This document shows, piece after piece, positions 15,129 through 25,100 of a stretch of DNA of 64,000 bases. The position numbers and the translations under genes were made by a program. Position 1 is the stretch's first letter, and every line of letters starts with the position of its first letter. The notes beneath the pieces were generated by a model. The model was not told the DNA's origin. It saw nothing but the letters and a program-made list of their open reading frames with translations, and made no database searches. The stretch spans positions 6,696,001 to 6,760,000 of the forward strand of contig NZ_CP135922.1 in NCBI RefSeq assembly GCF_032399705.1, given 5' to 3'. This DNA comes from Paenibacillus sp. BIC5C1 (GTDB lineage Bacteria; Bacillota; Bacilli; Paenibacillales; Paenibacillaceae).

Positions 15129-16307
15129 TTATATCAGAGGAAGATCAGAGGATGGAGCAAACGGGGATAAAAACATGCGGATTTCATCCACAATTTGCTG
15201 TCCATAAACAGGTACGCCGTAACTTTTGGAGATATCCGCATAAACTTGACCGTATTTTTTGCGAAGACGCCCCTCTATGCGGTGGTGTGCCATGAACAAC
15301 AATATCTGGTAGGCCGAATTCAGATATAGCGGCGCGTTCAATGTCATCTTCAACACGTCCAGACCATCGTCCATTCTTGGCTCTGCCTCTCGGGTTCTCC
15401 CCTGTCGGAGCAGCCATAAGCCTTCCATCACTTGAAAGCGTCCGATTTCCCGCAAGTATGGCGCATCTTTCAACCCGGAACGCAGGACAGCCATCTGATT
15501 CTCTACCGCTTCGCCGCTACCACCCCATAGTTCTACATACAACTCTGAGAGCTTTACCGGAAGTCTGAAGTGGACCAGTTCATCTTTTTCCATCACATGA
15601 TACGTTTCAATAAGTCGAGCTTTGGCTCGTTCATATTGGCCCACCTCTGCGTAGACTTCAACAATGTTCAGAATACGAAGTTCACGAAGCTGTTCGGCTG
15701 ACAAAGCCGATGAATTTAGAGCCTTTTCGTATAAGGGCAGACTCTCTGATGGTTCAATCAAGGTATGTGTAAAAATTAGCAGCCAATACAAACGTTCCTC
15801 GAAGGGAATTTCCGTTGTTGTAATCAGCCATTCCAGATCTCCCTGAATAAAGTGGATATACAACTGATAAAATGGATCAATCTCAATGCCCAGCGCTTCT
15901 TGCTGATCCAGCAGCGCAAGCATCGATTTCCCCTGCCCGTACAGATGATATTTGCGGAACAATCCATGAATCACTTCTCGCATCTCCTGATCTTGGGCAG
16001 AAGGGTTAGAAGGCAATATCGCAACATTCGATCGGACGATAAGCCGGTAACCATAACCACGCACGGTCTCCAGTGCAATTTCTTCCCAACGTTTCAGTTT
16101 CTTGCGCAGTCGATACACATGGTCGTCCACGGTGCGTTCAACGGGATATTCCAATGGCCATACCCGGTCCAGCAATTGGCTGCGAGTAAAGGCTTTTTCC
16201 TTGTTCTCATACAAAAAATGCAGCAGTGCAAACTCCTTCGCCAGCAGGCGAATGGAATCGGAACGCCGGGTTACAGTGTATGTTCCTTCATCGAATAGTA
16301 ACAACAT
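15129..16307 (-). CDS. OmpR/PhoB-type winged-helix regulator with C-terminal helical-repeat domain
   Basis: 392 aa. Residues 1-95 form an OmpR/PhoB-type winged helix: RLLAKEFALLHFLYENKEKAFTR, LLDRVWP, then the recognition region TVDDHVYRLRKKLKRW and the wing VRGYGYRL. There is no receiver domain; the N-terminus starts directly in the winged helix. The rest (about 115-385) is helical with TPR-like repeats (LNIVEVYAEVGQYERAKARLIETYHVM). This recalls SARP/BTAD-type regulators, but their order is not fully evident. The start follows GGAGGGGCGAGC. It is immediately upstream of the MFS exporter and probably controls it; the ligand is unknown. Confidence 0.82.
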   Translation of the reverse strand: MLLLFDEGTYTVTRRSDSIRLLAKEFALLHFLYENKEKAFTRSQLLDRVWPLEYPVERTVDDHVYRLRKKLKRWEEIALETVRGYGYRLIVRSNVAILPSNPSAQDQEMREVIHGLFRKYHLYGQGKSMLALLDQQEALGIEIDPFYQLYIHFIQGDLEWLITTTEIPFEERLYWLLIFTHTLIEPSESLPLYEKALNSSALSAEQLRELRILNIVEVYAEVGQYERAKARLIETYHVMEKDELVHFRLPVKLSELYVELWGGSGEAVENQMAVLRSGLKDAPYLREIGRFQVMEGLWLLRQGRTREAEPRMDDGLDVLKMTLNAPLYLNSAYQILLFMAHHRIEGRLRKKYGQVYADISKSYGVPVYGQQIVDEIRMFLSPFAPSSDLPLI

Positions 16308-16372
16308 GCTCGCCCCTCCTACTCCTATGTATGCTTACTAATTGTGATCCTTATTCTGTTCAACATACCACA

Positions 16373-16404
16373 AAAACCCTTTGCGAGAACGCAAAAGGTT
16401 TTTT
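16373..16404. terminator. Bidirectional terminator after the ABC transporter operon
   Basis: AAAAACCCTTTGCG AGAA CGCAAAAGGTTTTTT: a stem with A- and T-runs on both sides. On the reverse strand it terminates the ABC importer operon, upstream of the winged-helix regulator. Confidence 0.8.
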
Positions 16405-16454
16405 GTAATGAGATGTACTGGCTCTCTTCGGTAATCGCAAGGTGCTCCCTGGAT

Positions 16455-17249
16455 TTAACCCAGCACCACACGATCATCGGCCATTTTTTTACCACTGATA
16501 CGTTCAAACTCACCCAATAACTCAGGTACGGTCAGCGTGCGCTTGCGCTCTTCACTAACGTCCAGAATAATCCGGCCTTTGTCCATCATAATTAGACGAT
16601 TGCCCAAACGTATGGCCTGCTCCATATTGTGTGTGACCATCAACGTTGTAAGTCTCATCTCACGTACTAGCGTCTCTGTCAGCTCCGTGATCAGCTCCGC
16701 ACGAGAAGGATCAAGCGCAGCCGTATGCTCGTCCAGCAGCAAAATTTGCGGCTGGGTGAATGTTGCCATCAACAGGCTGAGCGCCTGGCGTTCACCGCCG
16801 GATAAAAGGCCAACTTTGGCATTGGGGCGTTTGTCGAGGCCGATGCCGAGCTTCTCCAACTGGGCGTTGAAAATCTCCCGTCTTGCACGTGTAACTCCAA
16901 AGCCTAGTCCGCGGCCCTTGCCACGTTTGTACGCCATCGCCATATTCTCCTCAATGGACATATGCGGTGCTGTACCCGCCATTGGGTCCTGAAATACACG
17001 GCCAATCCAACTGCTGCGTTTATGCTCAGGCAGGCTTTTGATGGAACGGTCATTGATCAGCACATCGCCCATATCTGGCTTCATGACGCCTGAGATAATA
17101 TTCATCAATGTTGATTTCCCCGCGCCATTACTGCCAATCACGGTCACAAAATCTCCCGGATTCATCGTCAGGTTTACGCCAACCAGTGCAGTCTTCTCGT
17201 CCGTCGTTCCAGGATTAAACAGTTTGGTCACTTGTGTAATCTCAAGCAT
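16455..17249 (-). CDS. ABC transporter ATP-binding protein (COG1101 type)
   Basis: The ATPase of a three-gene importer, about 264 aa. Walker A is GSNGAGKST (about 38-46), the Q-loop is in VFQDP, the signature is LLSGGERQAL, Walker B is ILLLDEHTAALD (the usual DEP is DEH here) and the switch His is in MVTHNMEQ. The start chosen is ATG 17249 (MLEITQ) with GGGAGG nine bases upstream and only 2 nt after the permease stop; the frame extends to 17414 inside the permease gene without a ribosome binding site. The DEH variant is characteristic of the ATPases paired with PF04392 binding proteins. It energises uptake of an unknown, perhaps aromatic or amino-acid-like, compound. Confidence 0.9.
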   Translation of the reverse strand: MLEITQVTKLFNPGTTDEKTALVGVNLTMNPGDFVTVIGSNGAGKSTLMNIISGVMKPDMGDVLINDRSIKSLPEHKRSSWIGRVFQDPMAGTAPHMSIEENMAMAYKRGKGRGLGFGVTRARREIFNAQLEKLGIGLDKRPNAKVGLLSGGERQALSLLMATFTQPQILLLDEHTAALDPSRAELITELTETLVREMRLTTLMVTHNMEQAIRLGNRLIMMDKGRIILDVSEERKRTLTVPELLGEFERISGKKMADDRVVLG

Positions 17250-17251
17250 AA

Positions 17252-18172
17252 TCACATGCCTCCCTTCGCCTGTTGGCTCGACGAGCCCATAAGCTCTTCG
17301 GTTCGTTTGCGAGCCAGACTTTTCTGCTTCATGGAGCGCTGCATGGTTGGGAAAACAAGTGCGATAATAACGATTACCGCTGTGATCAGCTTCAGATCGG
17401 ATGTATCGAACCATTCGACCTGGAGTGCGATCGCAACCACAATCCGGTAAATAATTGAACCGACCACGGCCGCAAGTGTGGCCCAGAAAACAGTTCTTGC
17501 ACCAAGAATCGCTTCCCCGATAATAACGGAGGCCAGTCCGATGACGATCATCCCGATGCCCATCGTAATGTCTGCAAAACCGGATTGCTGTGCAATAAAG
17601 GCTCCAGACAGCGCAACAAGTCCGTTGGACAAACTGACACCAACAATAGTGGTCACATCCGTATTCGCGCCAAGGCTGCGAATCATGCGTTTGTTGTCAC
17701 CTGTGGCTCGCAGTGCCAGTCCAATATCTGTTTTCATAAACAGATCCAGCATGATTTTGAATACCAGCACAACTACGATAATAATGATCATGACATGTTC
17801 ACCCGAGAACGGGTTGTCCATGCCCATAATGGATTTGTTCGGTGCGCCTAGAATACGCATATTAATCGAATACAAGGCAATCATCATCAGAATACCGGAT
17901 AACAGCCCGTTAATTTTTCCTTTGGTGTGCAGCAGACCTGTACAGGCGCCAGCCACCATTCCTCCAGCCATTGCTGCCAAGCAAGCGAGCCAAGGAGAGA
18001 AGTCGTTGGATATCATGACCGCCGCGATTGCGCCTCCTGTTGTAAAACTTCCGTCTACGGTGAGATCGGGGAAGTCCAGTATGCGGAATGTAATATATAC
18101 ACCCAATGCCATCAGTGCATACAACAATCCAAGCTCGATTGCCCCTTCAATTGAACCCCAAGTCAAATTCAC
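17252..18172 (-). CDS. ABC transporter permease (COG4120, branched-chain amino-acid permease fold)
   Basis: 306 aa, strongly hydrophobic with 8-9 helices. It begins with GTG at 18172 (MNLTWGSIEGAIELG), preceded by GGGAGGAAGCAAT. The LDFPDLTVDGSFTTGGAIAAV segment near 33-55 is typical of permeases that partner PF04392 substrate-binding proteins. It forms the membrane channel of the importer encoded with the binding protein upstream and the ATPase downstream. The substrate is not evident from sequence; related streptococcal systems (TrpXYZ) are proposed to take up tryptophan. Confidence 0.88.
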   Translation of the reverse strand: MNLTWGSIEGAIELGLLYALMALGVYITFRILDFPDLTVDGSFTTGGAIAAVMISNDFSPWLACLAAMAGGMVAGACTGLLHTKGKINGLLSGILMMIALYSINMRILGAPNKSIMGMDNPFSGEHVMIIIIVVVLVFKIMLDLFMKTDIGLALRATGDNKRMIRSLGANTDVTTIVGVSLSNGLVALSGAFIAQQSGFADITMGIGMIVIGLASVIIGEAILGARTVFWATLAAVVGSIIYRIVVAIALQVEWFDTSDLKLITAVIVIIALVFPTMQRSMKQKSLARKRTEELMGSSSQQAKGGM

Positions 18173-18193
18173 ATTGCTTCCTCCCTGTCTATC

Positions 18194-18230
18194 AAAAAGA
18201 ATGAGGCGAACCCGCCTGCACGTCCGCCTC
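18194..18230 (-). terminator. Intercistronic terminator between binding protein and permease
   Basis: On the reverse strand GAGGCG, a GC-rich loop, then CGCCTC is followed by ATTCTTTTTG. A leaky terminator here would give more binding-protein mRNA than permease and ATPase mRNA, as is usual in ABC importer operons. Confidence 0.6.
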
Positions 18231-18262
18231 GCATCCGTACTACCGGAGGATCCCCGGTCACA

Positions 18263-19312
18263 TTATTGAATAATGTTGTTATCTTGGTCCTTCACTTCTG
18301 CTTTCATCTCATCGGTTACAGTGATACCTTGAGCTTCAGCCGCTTTCAGGTTCAGAATCAGGTCCAGCTTGTCCGGCACGGTGACTTTTAAGTCGCCCGG
18401 TTTCGACCCATTTTTCAAAATGTCCGCAGCCATTTCACCAACTTGGTATCCATGATCAAAGTATTTGAAGCCAACGGTTGCGAAAGCCCCTTTTTCCACG
18501 GTATCCCGGTCACTGGAGAAGAACGGAATTTTATTTTTATTCGCTGTCTGGATAATTGTATCCACTGCGCTAACCACCGAGTTATCCAACGTGATATAGA
18601 AGGCATCCACTTTGCCAACCAGGGAATCGGTCGCCTGTTTTACTTCGGATGTATTCGTAACTGGTGCTTTGATTAGCTTGATATTATGTGTTGCCAGCGC
18701 TTTTTCTGCATTGTTCGCCATCACAACAGCATTTGGTTCGCCCTCGTTAATAACCAGACCTACCGTCTTCACATCCGGCAAATTTTTGGCGATAAAATCA
18801 GCCAATTGCACGATCGCCTCCGGGTTCGTATCCGATGCACCTGTTACGTTACCGCCTGGCTTGTCCATGTCACTCACCAGTTTGGCACCCAGTGGATCTG
18901 TCACTGCCGCGAAAAGCAATGGCTTGTCCTTTACTTGTTGAGCCAGGGCCAGTGCGGATGGTGTTGCAATCCCTAGGACCAGATCATTTTTGGAATCCCC
19001 GGCAATCTTCTGGGCAATGGACAGATTGTTCGTTGAATCCCCTTGCGCGTTATTGTAGTCAATCGTCAGATTCTTGTTCTCTTCAAGACCAGCATCCTTC
19101 AGCGCTGCAATAAATCCTTCACGTGTGGCATCCAGCGATGGATGCTCGACGATTTGTGAGATCGCGATGCGATACGATTTTTCTGCCGTACCTTCACCTG
19201 TTGTGCTACCTGATCCCTCGGTCGTTGTGCTACCGCCGCTGTTATTTCCGCAACCAGCCGCTACGATCATAGATGTAACCATCATCAGAGACATTAATAA
19301 TTTCTTTTTCAT
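18263..19312 (-). CDS. ABC transporter substrate-binding lipoprotein (PF04392 family)
   Basis: About 349 aa. The signal peptide MKKKLLMSLMMVTSMIVAAGC carries a lipobox (VAAGC, Cys21), so it is a lipid-anchored extracytoplasmic binding protein. A low-complexity Gly/Ser/Thr spacer precedes a two-lobe periplasmic-binding fold with IAISQIVEHPSLDATREGF and LLFAAVTDPLGAKLV. The start is ATG 19312, not the frame opening at 19435. It is first in the operon, with a good promoter about 180 nt upstream. Orthologues bind tryptophan/tyrosine-like or undefined ligands, so I leave the substrate open. Confidence 0.9.
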   Translation of the reverse strand: MKKKLLMSLMMVTSMIVAAGCGNNSGGSTTTEGSGSTTGEGTAEKSYRIAISQIVEHPSLDATREGFIAALKDAGLEENKNLTIDYNNAQGDSTNNLSIAQKIAGDSKNDLVLGIATPSALALAQQVKDKPLLFAAVTDPLGAKLVSDMDKPGGNVTGASDTNPEAIVQLADFIAKNLPDVKTVGLVINEGEPNAVVMANNAEKALATHNIKLIKAPVTNTSEVKQATDSLVGKVDAFYITLDNSVVSAVDTIIQTANKNKIPFFSSDRDTVEKGAFATVGFKYFDHGYQVGEMAADILKNGSKPGDLKVTVPDKLDLILNLKAAEAQGITVTDEMKAEVKDQDNNIIQ

Positions 19313-19497
19313 GTGTGAGAACCCCTCTCCATCTTCTAAAATGTTGATGCCCTCATCGTTATCCAAGTGACACGATAGGGCGGGACAAAACGAACGCTTC
19401 AACGCATTGTTGCTTTGATCGATAAAAGCAGACAAATATAGACTTTTCTCATGCGACTGAAGTCCATGACTCGTGTTGGTATTTTATTGTTTCCCTA
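19313..19497 (-). other. About 180-nt untranslated leader of the ABC importer
   Basis: The leader between the predicted transcription start (about 19491) and the ATG. I looked for a T-box (AGGGTGGNACCGCG) and common riboswitch cores and saw none. A few short stem candidates such as CATGGACTTCAGTCGCATG exist, but no stem with a following U-run. The function of the long leader is unknown. The whole gap 19313-19666 otherwise holds only the promoter and the terminator of the Rpn fragment. Confidence 0.35.
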
Positions 19498-19526
19498 ATA
19501 TTAAGGTGCGACCTGTTTCCCGTCAA
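19498..19526 (-). promoter_or_regulatory. Sigma-A promoter of the ABC importer operon
   Basis: On the reverse strand TTGACG (19521-19526), 17 nt, TAATAT (19498-19503). Hexamers and spacing fit the vegetative consensus closely. The predicted transcription start is near 19491, giving a leader of about 180 nt. Confidence 0.65.
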
Positions 19527-19588
19527 TGGTTGAACCGCTCCCAATTTGCATTCATTGCAGATACGTGAGAGAAAACATTACATAAAAC

Positions 19589-19621
19589 AAAAAAAGGCCA
19601 CTGCAATTTGGCAGTGAGGCC
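19589..19621 (-). terminator. Terminator of the Rpn-like fragment
   Basis: On the reverse strand GGCCTCACTGC CAAATT GCAGTGGCC forms a stem with a small bulge and is followed by TTTTTTTGTTTT. Confidence 0.75.
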
Positions 19622-19666
19622 TCTGGCTAAGAAAGGATATACAACTGGGTGAAGAGAAAATACATA

Positions 19667-19978
19667 TCATTCTTTTTCTTTTTTCAATTCTTCTAGTTCA
19701 GATAATGTTAGCCGGGTAGCTTTGATAATGGTATCTTGATCAAGCCCCAAAGCGAGCATATTGATTGCGATTTTACGTTTGCTCTCTGATTCTCCTTCTT
19801 TGATGCCTTCCTCTAGGCCTTTCTTGAGACCTTCTTCTCGTGCACCCTCTATCATGGATGCTTCATCTCGCAAAAATTTCTGACGTGCCTCGTATTGTTG
19901 CCGTGCCTGCTCGTCCTGACTCAGAAACTCCAACACACTCATGGCCTTCTTCAAAGCAGGTTCCAGTTCATTCATCAT
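19667..19978 (-). pseudogene. C-terminal remnant of an Rpn-family nuclease (PD-(D/E)XK putative transposase)
   Basis: 103 aa. It contains only the charged helical tail typical of Rpn/PF12784-like proteins: repeated EGAREEGLKKGLEEGIKEGE, then KRKIAINMLALGLDQDTIIKATRLTLSEL. The roughly 200-residue N-terminal nuclease domain is absent, and I see no trace of it upstream (19979-20166 holds only a terminator and AT-rich DNA). The fragment does have an in-frame ATG with AGGAGTGAACA in front and its own terminator, so it may still be translated. Some Rpn genes are known to express a separate C-terminal protein from an internal start, which is an alternative to plain decay. Confidence 0.7.
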
Positions 19979-20119
19979 TGTTCACTCCTATGCGCAAAAT
20001 TAACAGTATATATCTGTTGAATTACCAAACAAATATAAGGATGTAGAATGCACCGGATGTTAATTTAATTATAACACGCATCTATTACTTGATATAACGT
20101 TTTTACGTCATTATTCAAC

Positions 20120-20158
20120 AAAAAAAAAGAGACTGTTCCGAGTGATCGAAACAATCTC
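20120..20158 (-). terminator. Terminator after the trhO-regulator operon
   Basis: On the reverse strand GAGATTGTTTCGA TCAC TCGGAACAGTCTC (with G-U pairs) is followed by TTTTTTTTTG. Confidence 0.82.
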
Positions 20159-20166
20159 CATACAAG

Positions 20167-20814
20167 CTAATTCCCAGCCGCTTCGCGGATCTGGTATGTG
20201 CATTTTTTGCCGCCGTCTGCATAACATTCAGTGCGCTCCACATCGGCCTTTAGCAATGAACGGAACAGTTCCAGTTCACAGCGGCAAGCCTGTTTATAGA
20301 CACTCGCTACCTGAACTATGGGGCAGTTCAGCTCGGTAAGCACATAGGTGCCATCTTCTTCTTTGGAGGTATCGGCCATATATCCGTTTGCATTCTGAAT
20401 GCGCGCGAGTTCCTCGACACGTCCGGCCAGATCCTGACCTTCCATCTGTGGCTGTCCGCTGCGAAGCAGCTTGTCCCGGCGACTCTCGAACAATGCATCC
20501 ACGACACCGCTGCCCGCTGAATCCGACAGTTCCTCCAGCAGTTCCAGTGTCAGTGATGAATATGATTTTGGGAAAAAGCTATCCCCGCGAACCGTCAGAT
20601 GGTACACGGCGGATGGACGTCCAGCTGTCGCTCTGGCTTCTCGAACTTCAATCCATCCATCCTGCTCCAGTGCCGTGAGGTGACGGCGAATCGCCATGCC
20701 GGTCAGACCAAGCTCAGCTGTCATTTCCCTTGCGGTCATTGTGCCTTGCTGCTTCAGCATGAACAAAATCCGTTCACGCGTCGTTCGTTCCTCTTCGCGC
20801 TTCACGATCAGCAC
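20167..20814 (-). CDS. HTH transcriptional regulator with cysteine-containing C-terminal domain (COG2345/SufR-like)
   Basis: 215 aa, starting with GTG at 20814 after GGGAGAGCAG. The N-terminal winged helix runs RERILFMLKQQGTMTAREMTAELGLTGMAIRRHLTALEQDGWI, with a wing VREARATAGRPSAVYHLT. The C-terminal domain has cysteines in NCPIVQ, QACRCELEL, TECYAD and KKCTY, spaced as in SufR-type regulators that bind an Fe-S cluster. It lies 13 nt downstream of trhO in one transcription unit. A redox or iron-sulphur sensing role is inferred from the Cys pattern; the targets are unknown. Confidence 0.78.
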   Translation of the reverse strand: MLIVKREEERTTRERILFMLKQQGTMTAREMTAELGLTGMAIRRHLTALEQDGWIEVREARATAGRPSAVYHLTVRGDSFFPKSYSSLTLELLEELSDSAGSGVVDALFESRRDKLLRSGQPQMEGQDLAGRVEELARIQNANGYMADTSKEEDGTYVLTELNCPIVQVASVYKQACRCELELFRSLLKADVERTECYADGGKKCTYQIREAAGN

Positions 20815-20827
20815 CTGCTCTCCCTGC

Positions 20828-21715
20828 TTATGCGGTTACCGGTGCTGCCTCCCGGCAGGCATCCGAGCAAAAGCGGTTATGCGTCTCTTCGCAATCCTCA
20901 CAGCTTACATGCTGCAGGTTGCAGGTTGGACAGTTAATATAACGGTCATGTGTCGTTCCGCAGTGATAACAGCTGGCAATTACGATATCTTCATCCGTCC
21001 GGTTAATCGGCACGGAAATACGCTCATCAAACACATAACATTTGCCATCAAACAAACGGCCTTGTACCTCATCATCCTTGCCATAGGTTACAATTCCACC
21101 ATCAAGTTGTGCAACGTCCTGGAAACCTTCGTTAATCATGAACCCGGTCAGCTTCTCGCAACGGATGCCACCAGTACAGTAGGTAATGATCTTTTTGTCC
21201 TTCATGTCACCCAGGTTCTCCCGAATCCATTCCGGGAACTCGCGGAACGACTCCACATCCGGACGAATCGCACCTCGGAAATGACCAATTTCGTACTCGT
21301 AGTCATTACGGCCGTCAATTACAATGACATCTTCCTGTTGAAGATGCTCGTAAAATTCTTTCGGTGACAAACGTTTACCGCTAATAACGTTCGGGTCCAA
21401 TTCTTCGTCCACGCGGAACGTAACCAGCTCGGCTTTGTGACGAACAAATATTTTTTTGAACGCATGCTCTTCGACATCATCAATCTTGAATACCATATCG
21501 CTGAACAGCGGGTTGGCATGCATATCCTTCATGTACTGCTCGGTTTGCTCTGGTGTACCGGATACAGTACCGTTGATGCCTTCTGAGGCAATCAGAATAC
21601 GTCCTTTTACACCCAGGTCCTTACAGTATTGCAGATGCTCTTGCGTAAACGTTTCAGGGTCTTCAATCTTCACGAACTTATAATATAAAAGCACGCGGTA
21701 CGCGCTGTTACACAT
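20828..21715 (-). CDS. trhO: tRNA uridine(34) hydroxylase TrhO (rhodanese domain)
   Basis: About 295 aa. TrhO proteins catalyse O2-dependent hydroxylation of U34 in tRNA as a first step to 5-(m)cmo-type wobble modification. The N-terminal part has [18 protein letters not shown] and [16 protein letters not shown]; the rhodanese domain has the active-site loop [10 protein letters not shown] with the catalytic Cys; the C-terminus holds a Cys-rich putative zinc region ([29 protein letters not shown]). The start chosen is ATG 21715, six bases after AGGTG; a GTG at 21724 is also in frame. It is first in a two-gene operon with the Cys-containing regulator, possible feedback control (inference). Confidence 0.9.
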   Translation of the reverse strand: MCNSAYRVLLYYKFVKIEDPETFTQEHLQYCKDLGVKGRILIASEGINGTVSGTPEQTEQYMKDMHANPLFSDMVFKIDDVEEHAFKKIFVRHKAELVTFRVDEELDPNVISGKRLSPKEFYEHLQQEDVIVIDGRNDYEYEIGHFRGAIRPDVESFREFPEWIRENLGDMKDKKIITYCTGGIRCEKLTGFMINEGFQDVAQLDGGIVTYGKDDEVQGRLFDGKCYVFDERISVPINRTDEDIVIASCYHCGTTHDRYINCPTCNLQHVSCEDCEETHNRFCSDACREAAPVTA

Positions 21716-22133
21716 GTGTATCACCTGTTCCTATTCCATGTTGTTATTGGCCGGATCATCCGACAAGACTACAACGTTGCAACCTTGCTCATTAAAAAGA
21801 AAATAAACAGCCGTCCGAAACAATGTCTCGAACTGCTGCTTTGAACATTCGACTTTTATTCCTGCATTCTAGTTTATCGGAAGCGGAATAGCTTAGTCAA
21901 TATAAATGTATAGAAAGGGATGAAAGTTATGGAACATTCCAACCATAAATGATGTGATACTGGAAGATATCTTTATTTATTTTAAATTCGAACGAAAATT
22001 ATATTCAATTTTGCCTTTGTATCCAGTAAACTATGCTCATCATTATATGGCTCATCACTGTGTAACAGGAAAGTACATAGGATGGGATGAAAGCATAACG
22101 TAAAATATTTATTATGAAAATGGGGATGAGATC
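21716..22133. promoter_or_regulatory. Divergent intergenic region, trhO and SLH protein
   Basis: 418 nt, AT-rich, no convincing small ORF. On the reverse strand TTGACT (21895-21900), 18 nt, TAAACT (21871-21876) is a plausible sigma-A promoter for trhO with a leader of about 150 nt. For the forward SLH gene I found only poor -35/-10 pairs (for example TTGCCT and TATGCT around 22010-22037). I saw no riboswitch core. Confidence 0.4.
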
Positions 22134-25100
22134 TTGAGTTTAACATTATTGAAGAAAGTAAGCATCATATGGTTGGTGTTCCTGATTGAATTAAGCGGTC
22201 TATGGACTAATTTCAACATGGTGCAGAAAGCTCATGCCGCGGGATCAGAGCCTTATCTTGGTGAGATAAGATTATTCCCTTACAGCGCAGCCCCCTCAGG
22301 ATGGGTAATCGCTAGAGGCCAGACGTTCTCTATAACCCAGAATACAGCCCTTTTCTCATTGCTGGGCATTAACTTTGGTGGGGATGGAAAAACAACATAT
22401 GCCTTACCTAATCTCTCGGGAGCTGCACCAGAAGGGATGAATTATTACATAGCTATAACGGGAATTTTTCCACCTCGCGGAGAAAGTGTAACAGGAACCG
22501 GGAATTCTGTACTTGGAGAAGTTCGTCTATTTCCATATACTTTCACTCCTCCTGGTTGGTTAGAAGCAAATGGCCAAGATGTCTCCAAATCCACTTACAG
22601 CGATTTATATCAAATGATAGGTATAACCTATGGTGAGGCCGACAGCACAACGTTCAAATTACCGAGTATACCCAAAATGGATGATTACATCCACTATGCC
22701 ATATCCACTGATCCAACCAGACTTGCTAAGAATGGTTCCGGTCTCGAGTATACTGGCGAGATCATCCCCATGCTGGTTGCTCTCCCGACTAACAACTGGA
22801 CATTGGCCAATGGATTGGCTTTGCCTATTAACCAAAACCAGGCCTTATATAGCCTATTGGGTACCCAATTTGGTGGTGATGGTATAACTGAATTTAAAGT
22901 ACCTGATCTGAACAGTAGCCAATCCACTCTGGTCTATTACGTTGCAACTGCGGGAATATTCCCCAATTTGAGTAACAGTCCATTCCCAGTGGCTGTGGCG
23001 GACAATTATACAACTTTGCAAAATACCGCCCTGACCATATCTGCACCAGGTTTGTTGGCCAATGATAGCTATGCTACTACTGCATATTTAAAGACCGCAC
23101 CGATGAACGGAACAATCGTATTGAATGCTAACGGCTCGTTTACGTACACTCCGAATCCCAACTTTACAGGAACAGACAGCTTCTATTATTACGTTTCCTC
23201 CAATCAAAACGGGACGAGTGACTCGGCATTAGTTACCATCACCGTTGAGCAAAATTCAAAACCAATCATTAGCGGCGTAGCTAATGGTGGATATTATAAT
23301 CAAGTGGTCATCCCGACTTTTGATAGTGGAACAGCAACTCTCAATGGTTCTGCATTCATAAGCGGCACTGCAGTTACGGCGGATGGAAGTTATACATTGG
23401 TGGTAACCAACAATATTGGCAGTACAACCGTACATTTTATTATTGATACCATAGCTCCCGTAGTGCTTGGCATCACAAATAATGCAAAATATAACAATGG
23501 CCCAACGATTATCTTTAATGAAGGAACAGCCACTCTGAACGGCTCTCCCTTCACCAGTGGAACAACGGTTCAAATTGAAGGAAAATATGCACTGGTTGTT
23601 ACCGATAGTGCTGGCAATATCACAACCCTACTTTTCAGCTTTTATGCACCGCGAACGATCAGCTTTAATAGTAACGGCGGATCTGAAGTAATAGATCAAA
23701 CGGTCTCATACGATGACAAGGTTATTGTTCCAGCAGACCCAAGCAAAGCTGGACACACCTTTGCTGGTTGGTTCACCGATTCAGGATTGAGCCAGTCTTT
23801 CGATTTTGACAATACAACCGTAACCAATAACCTCTCCCTTTATGCAAAATGGGCGGTCAATGCTTATACCGTTAGCTTCGAATCTAATGGTGGAACAGTG
23901 GTCTCAGATCAGTCGGTCGATTATGGAGAGTCAGTGACAGCTCCTGACGTTCCAACCAAAGCCGGACACACTTTCGCCGGCTGGTATCATGAAGCTGAAC
24001 TGCATACGCCATTTGACCTGAATACTACATTAATTGTCCAGGACACCACATTGTATGCAAAGTGGGCAACAAACACATATACGGTAACTTTCAATGCACT
24101 TGGTGGTTCGGTTGTATCCGATACAGCTGTTGAATATGGAAAAAAACTATCAGCACCTGCTTCGCCAAGTCGTTCCGGCTATACGTTTGCAGGCTGGTAT
24201 ACTGATTCCGAGCTGAAGGCTCCATACAACTTTGACCAAACGGAGATTACAGCTGATCTGACCCTATTTGCCAAGTGGAATATTATTTCCTCGCCGCCTT
24301 CAGGTGGTAATGGGGGGAACAGCAGCAGTGGTACCGATATTCCGAATAACAACGGGCAGAGCGGTAATTCTGTACCATCTGATACGTCAACTTCGTCCAA
24401 CAATGGACGCTTAACGCTTGCTGCGGGTCAGGCAGGCCAAGTGAGCTTGGGCGATGCCATTGCTGTGAATATCCCTGCCGGGGCGATGAACCAGGAATTG
24501 AAGATCACTATTGATCAGATTGCAGATTCTTCTGCCTTGCTGGCCAATCAGATTCCACTCAGCCCAATCTATGAGCTGCTCAAGAATGTTCCCCAAAACT
24601 TCAGTGTGCCTGTAACATTAACGCTGACATTTGACTCATCCAGGTTGCAGAGCAATCAGCGAGCTGAACTATTTTACTTTAATGAACAAGATAAGGTTTG
24701 GCTAGCCGCTGGTAAATCATCCGTGAATGGCAAGCACATTCAGGTGGACGTAGACCATTTCACAAAATTTGCCGTTTTGGTAGTTGAACAAACTAAAGAG
24801 CCGGTAGAAATATCATTTAAGGATGTCGAAGGTCACTGGGCCAAAGATGTAATCCAACAGGCTATTCGTATAGGCATCGTCAAAGGGTATGTCGATGGAT
24901 CATTCAAACCGGATGCTTCCATTACGCGTGCAGAATTCACGATGATGCTGATGAATGCACTTCAAACAGAGCACACGGAAGCGACATTATCTTTTACCGA
25001 TCGTTCAAACATAGGATCTTGGGCACAGTCTGCTGTAGCGCGTGCTTTACAAGCAGGATTTATTCAAGGAGATTCAAAAGGGGCTTTTCGCCCAAATGAA

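Noticed and set aside
17478..18269. 263-codon forward open frame antisense to the permease gene
   Set aside because: Shadow of a hydrophobic membrane-protein gene with clear homology on the reverse strand.
19313..19497. T-box riboswitch ahead of the ABC importer
   Set aside because: The AGGGTGGNACCGCG antiterminator core is absent and no competing terminator lies before the start codon.
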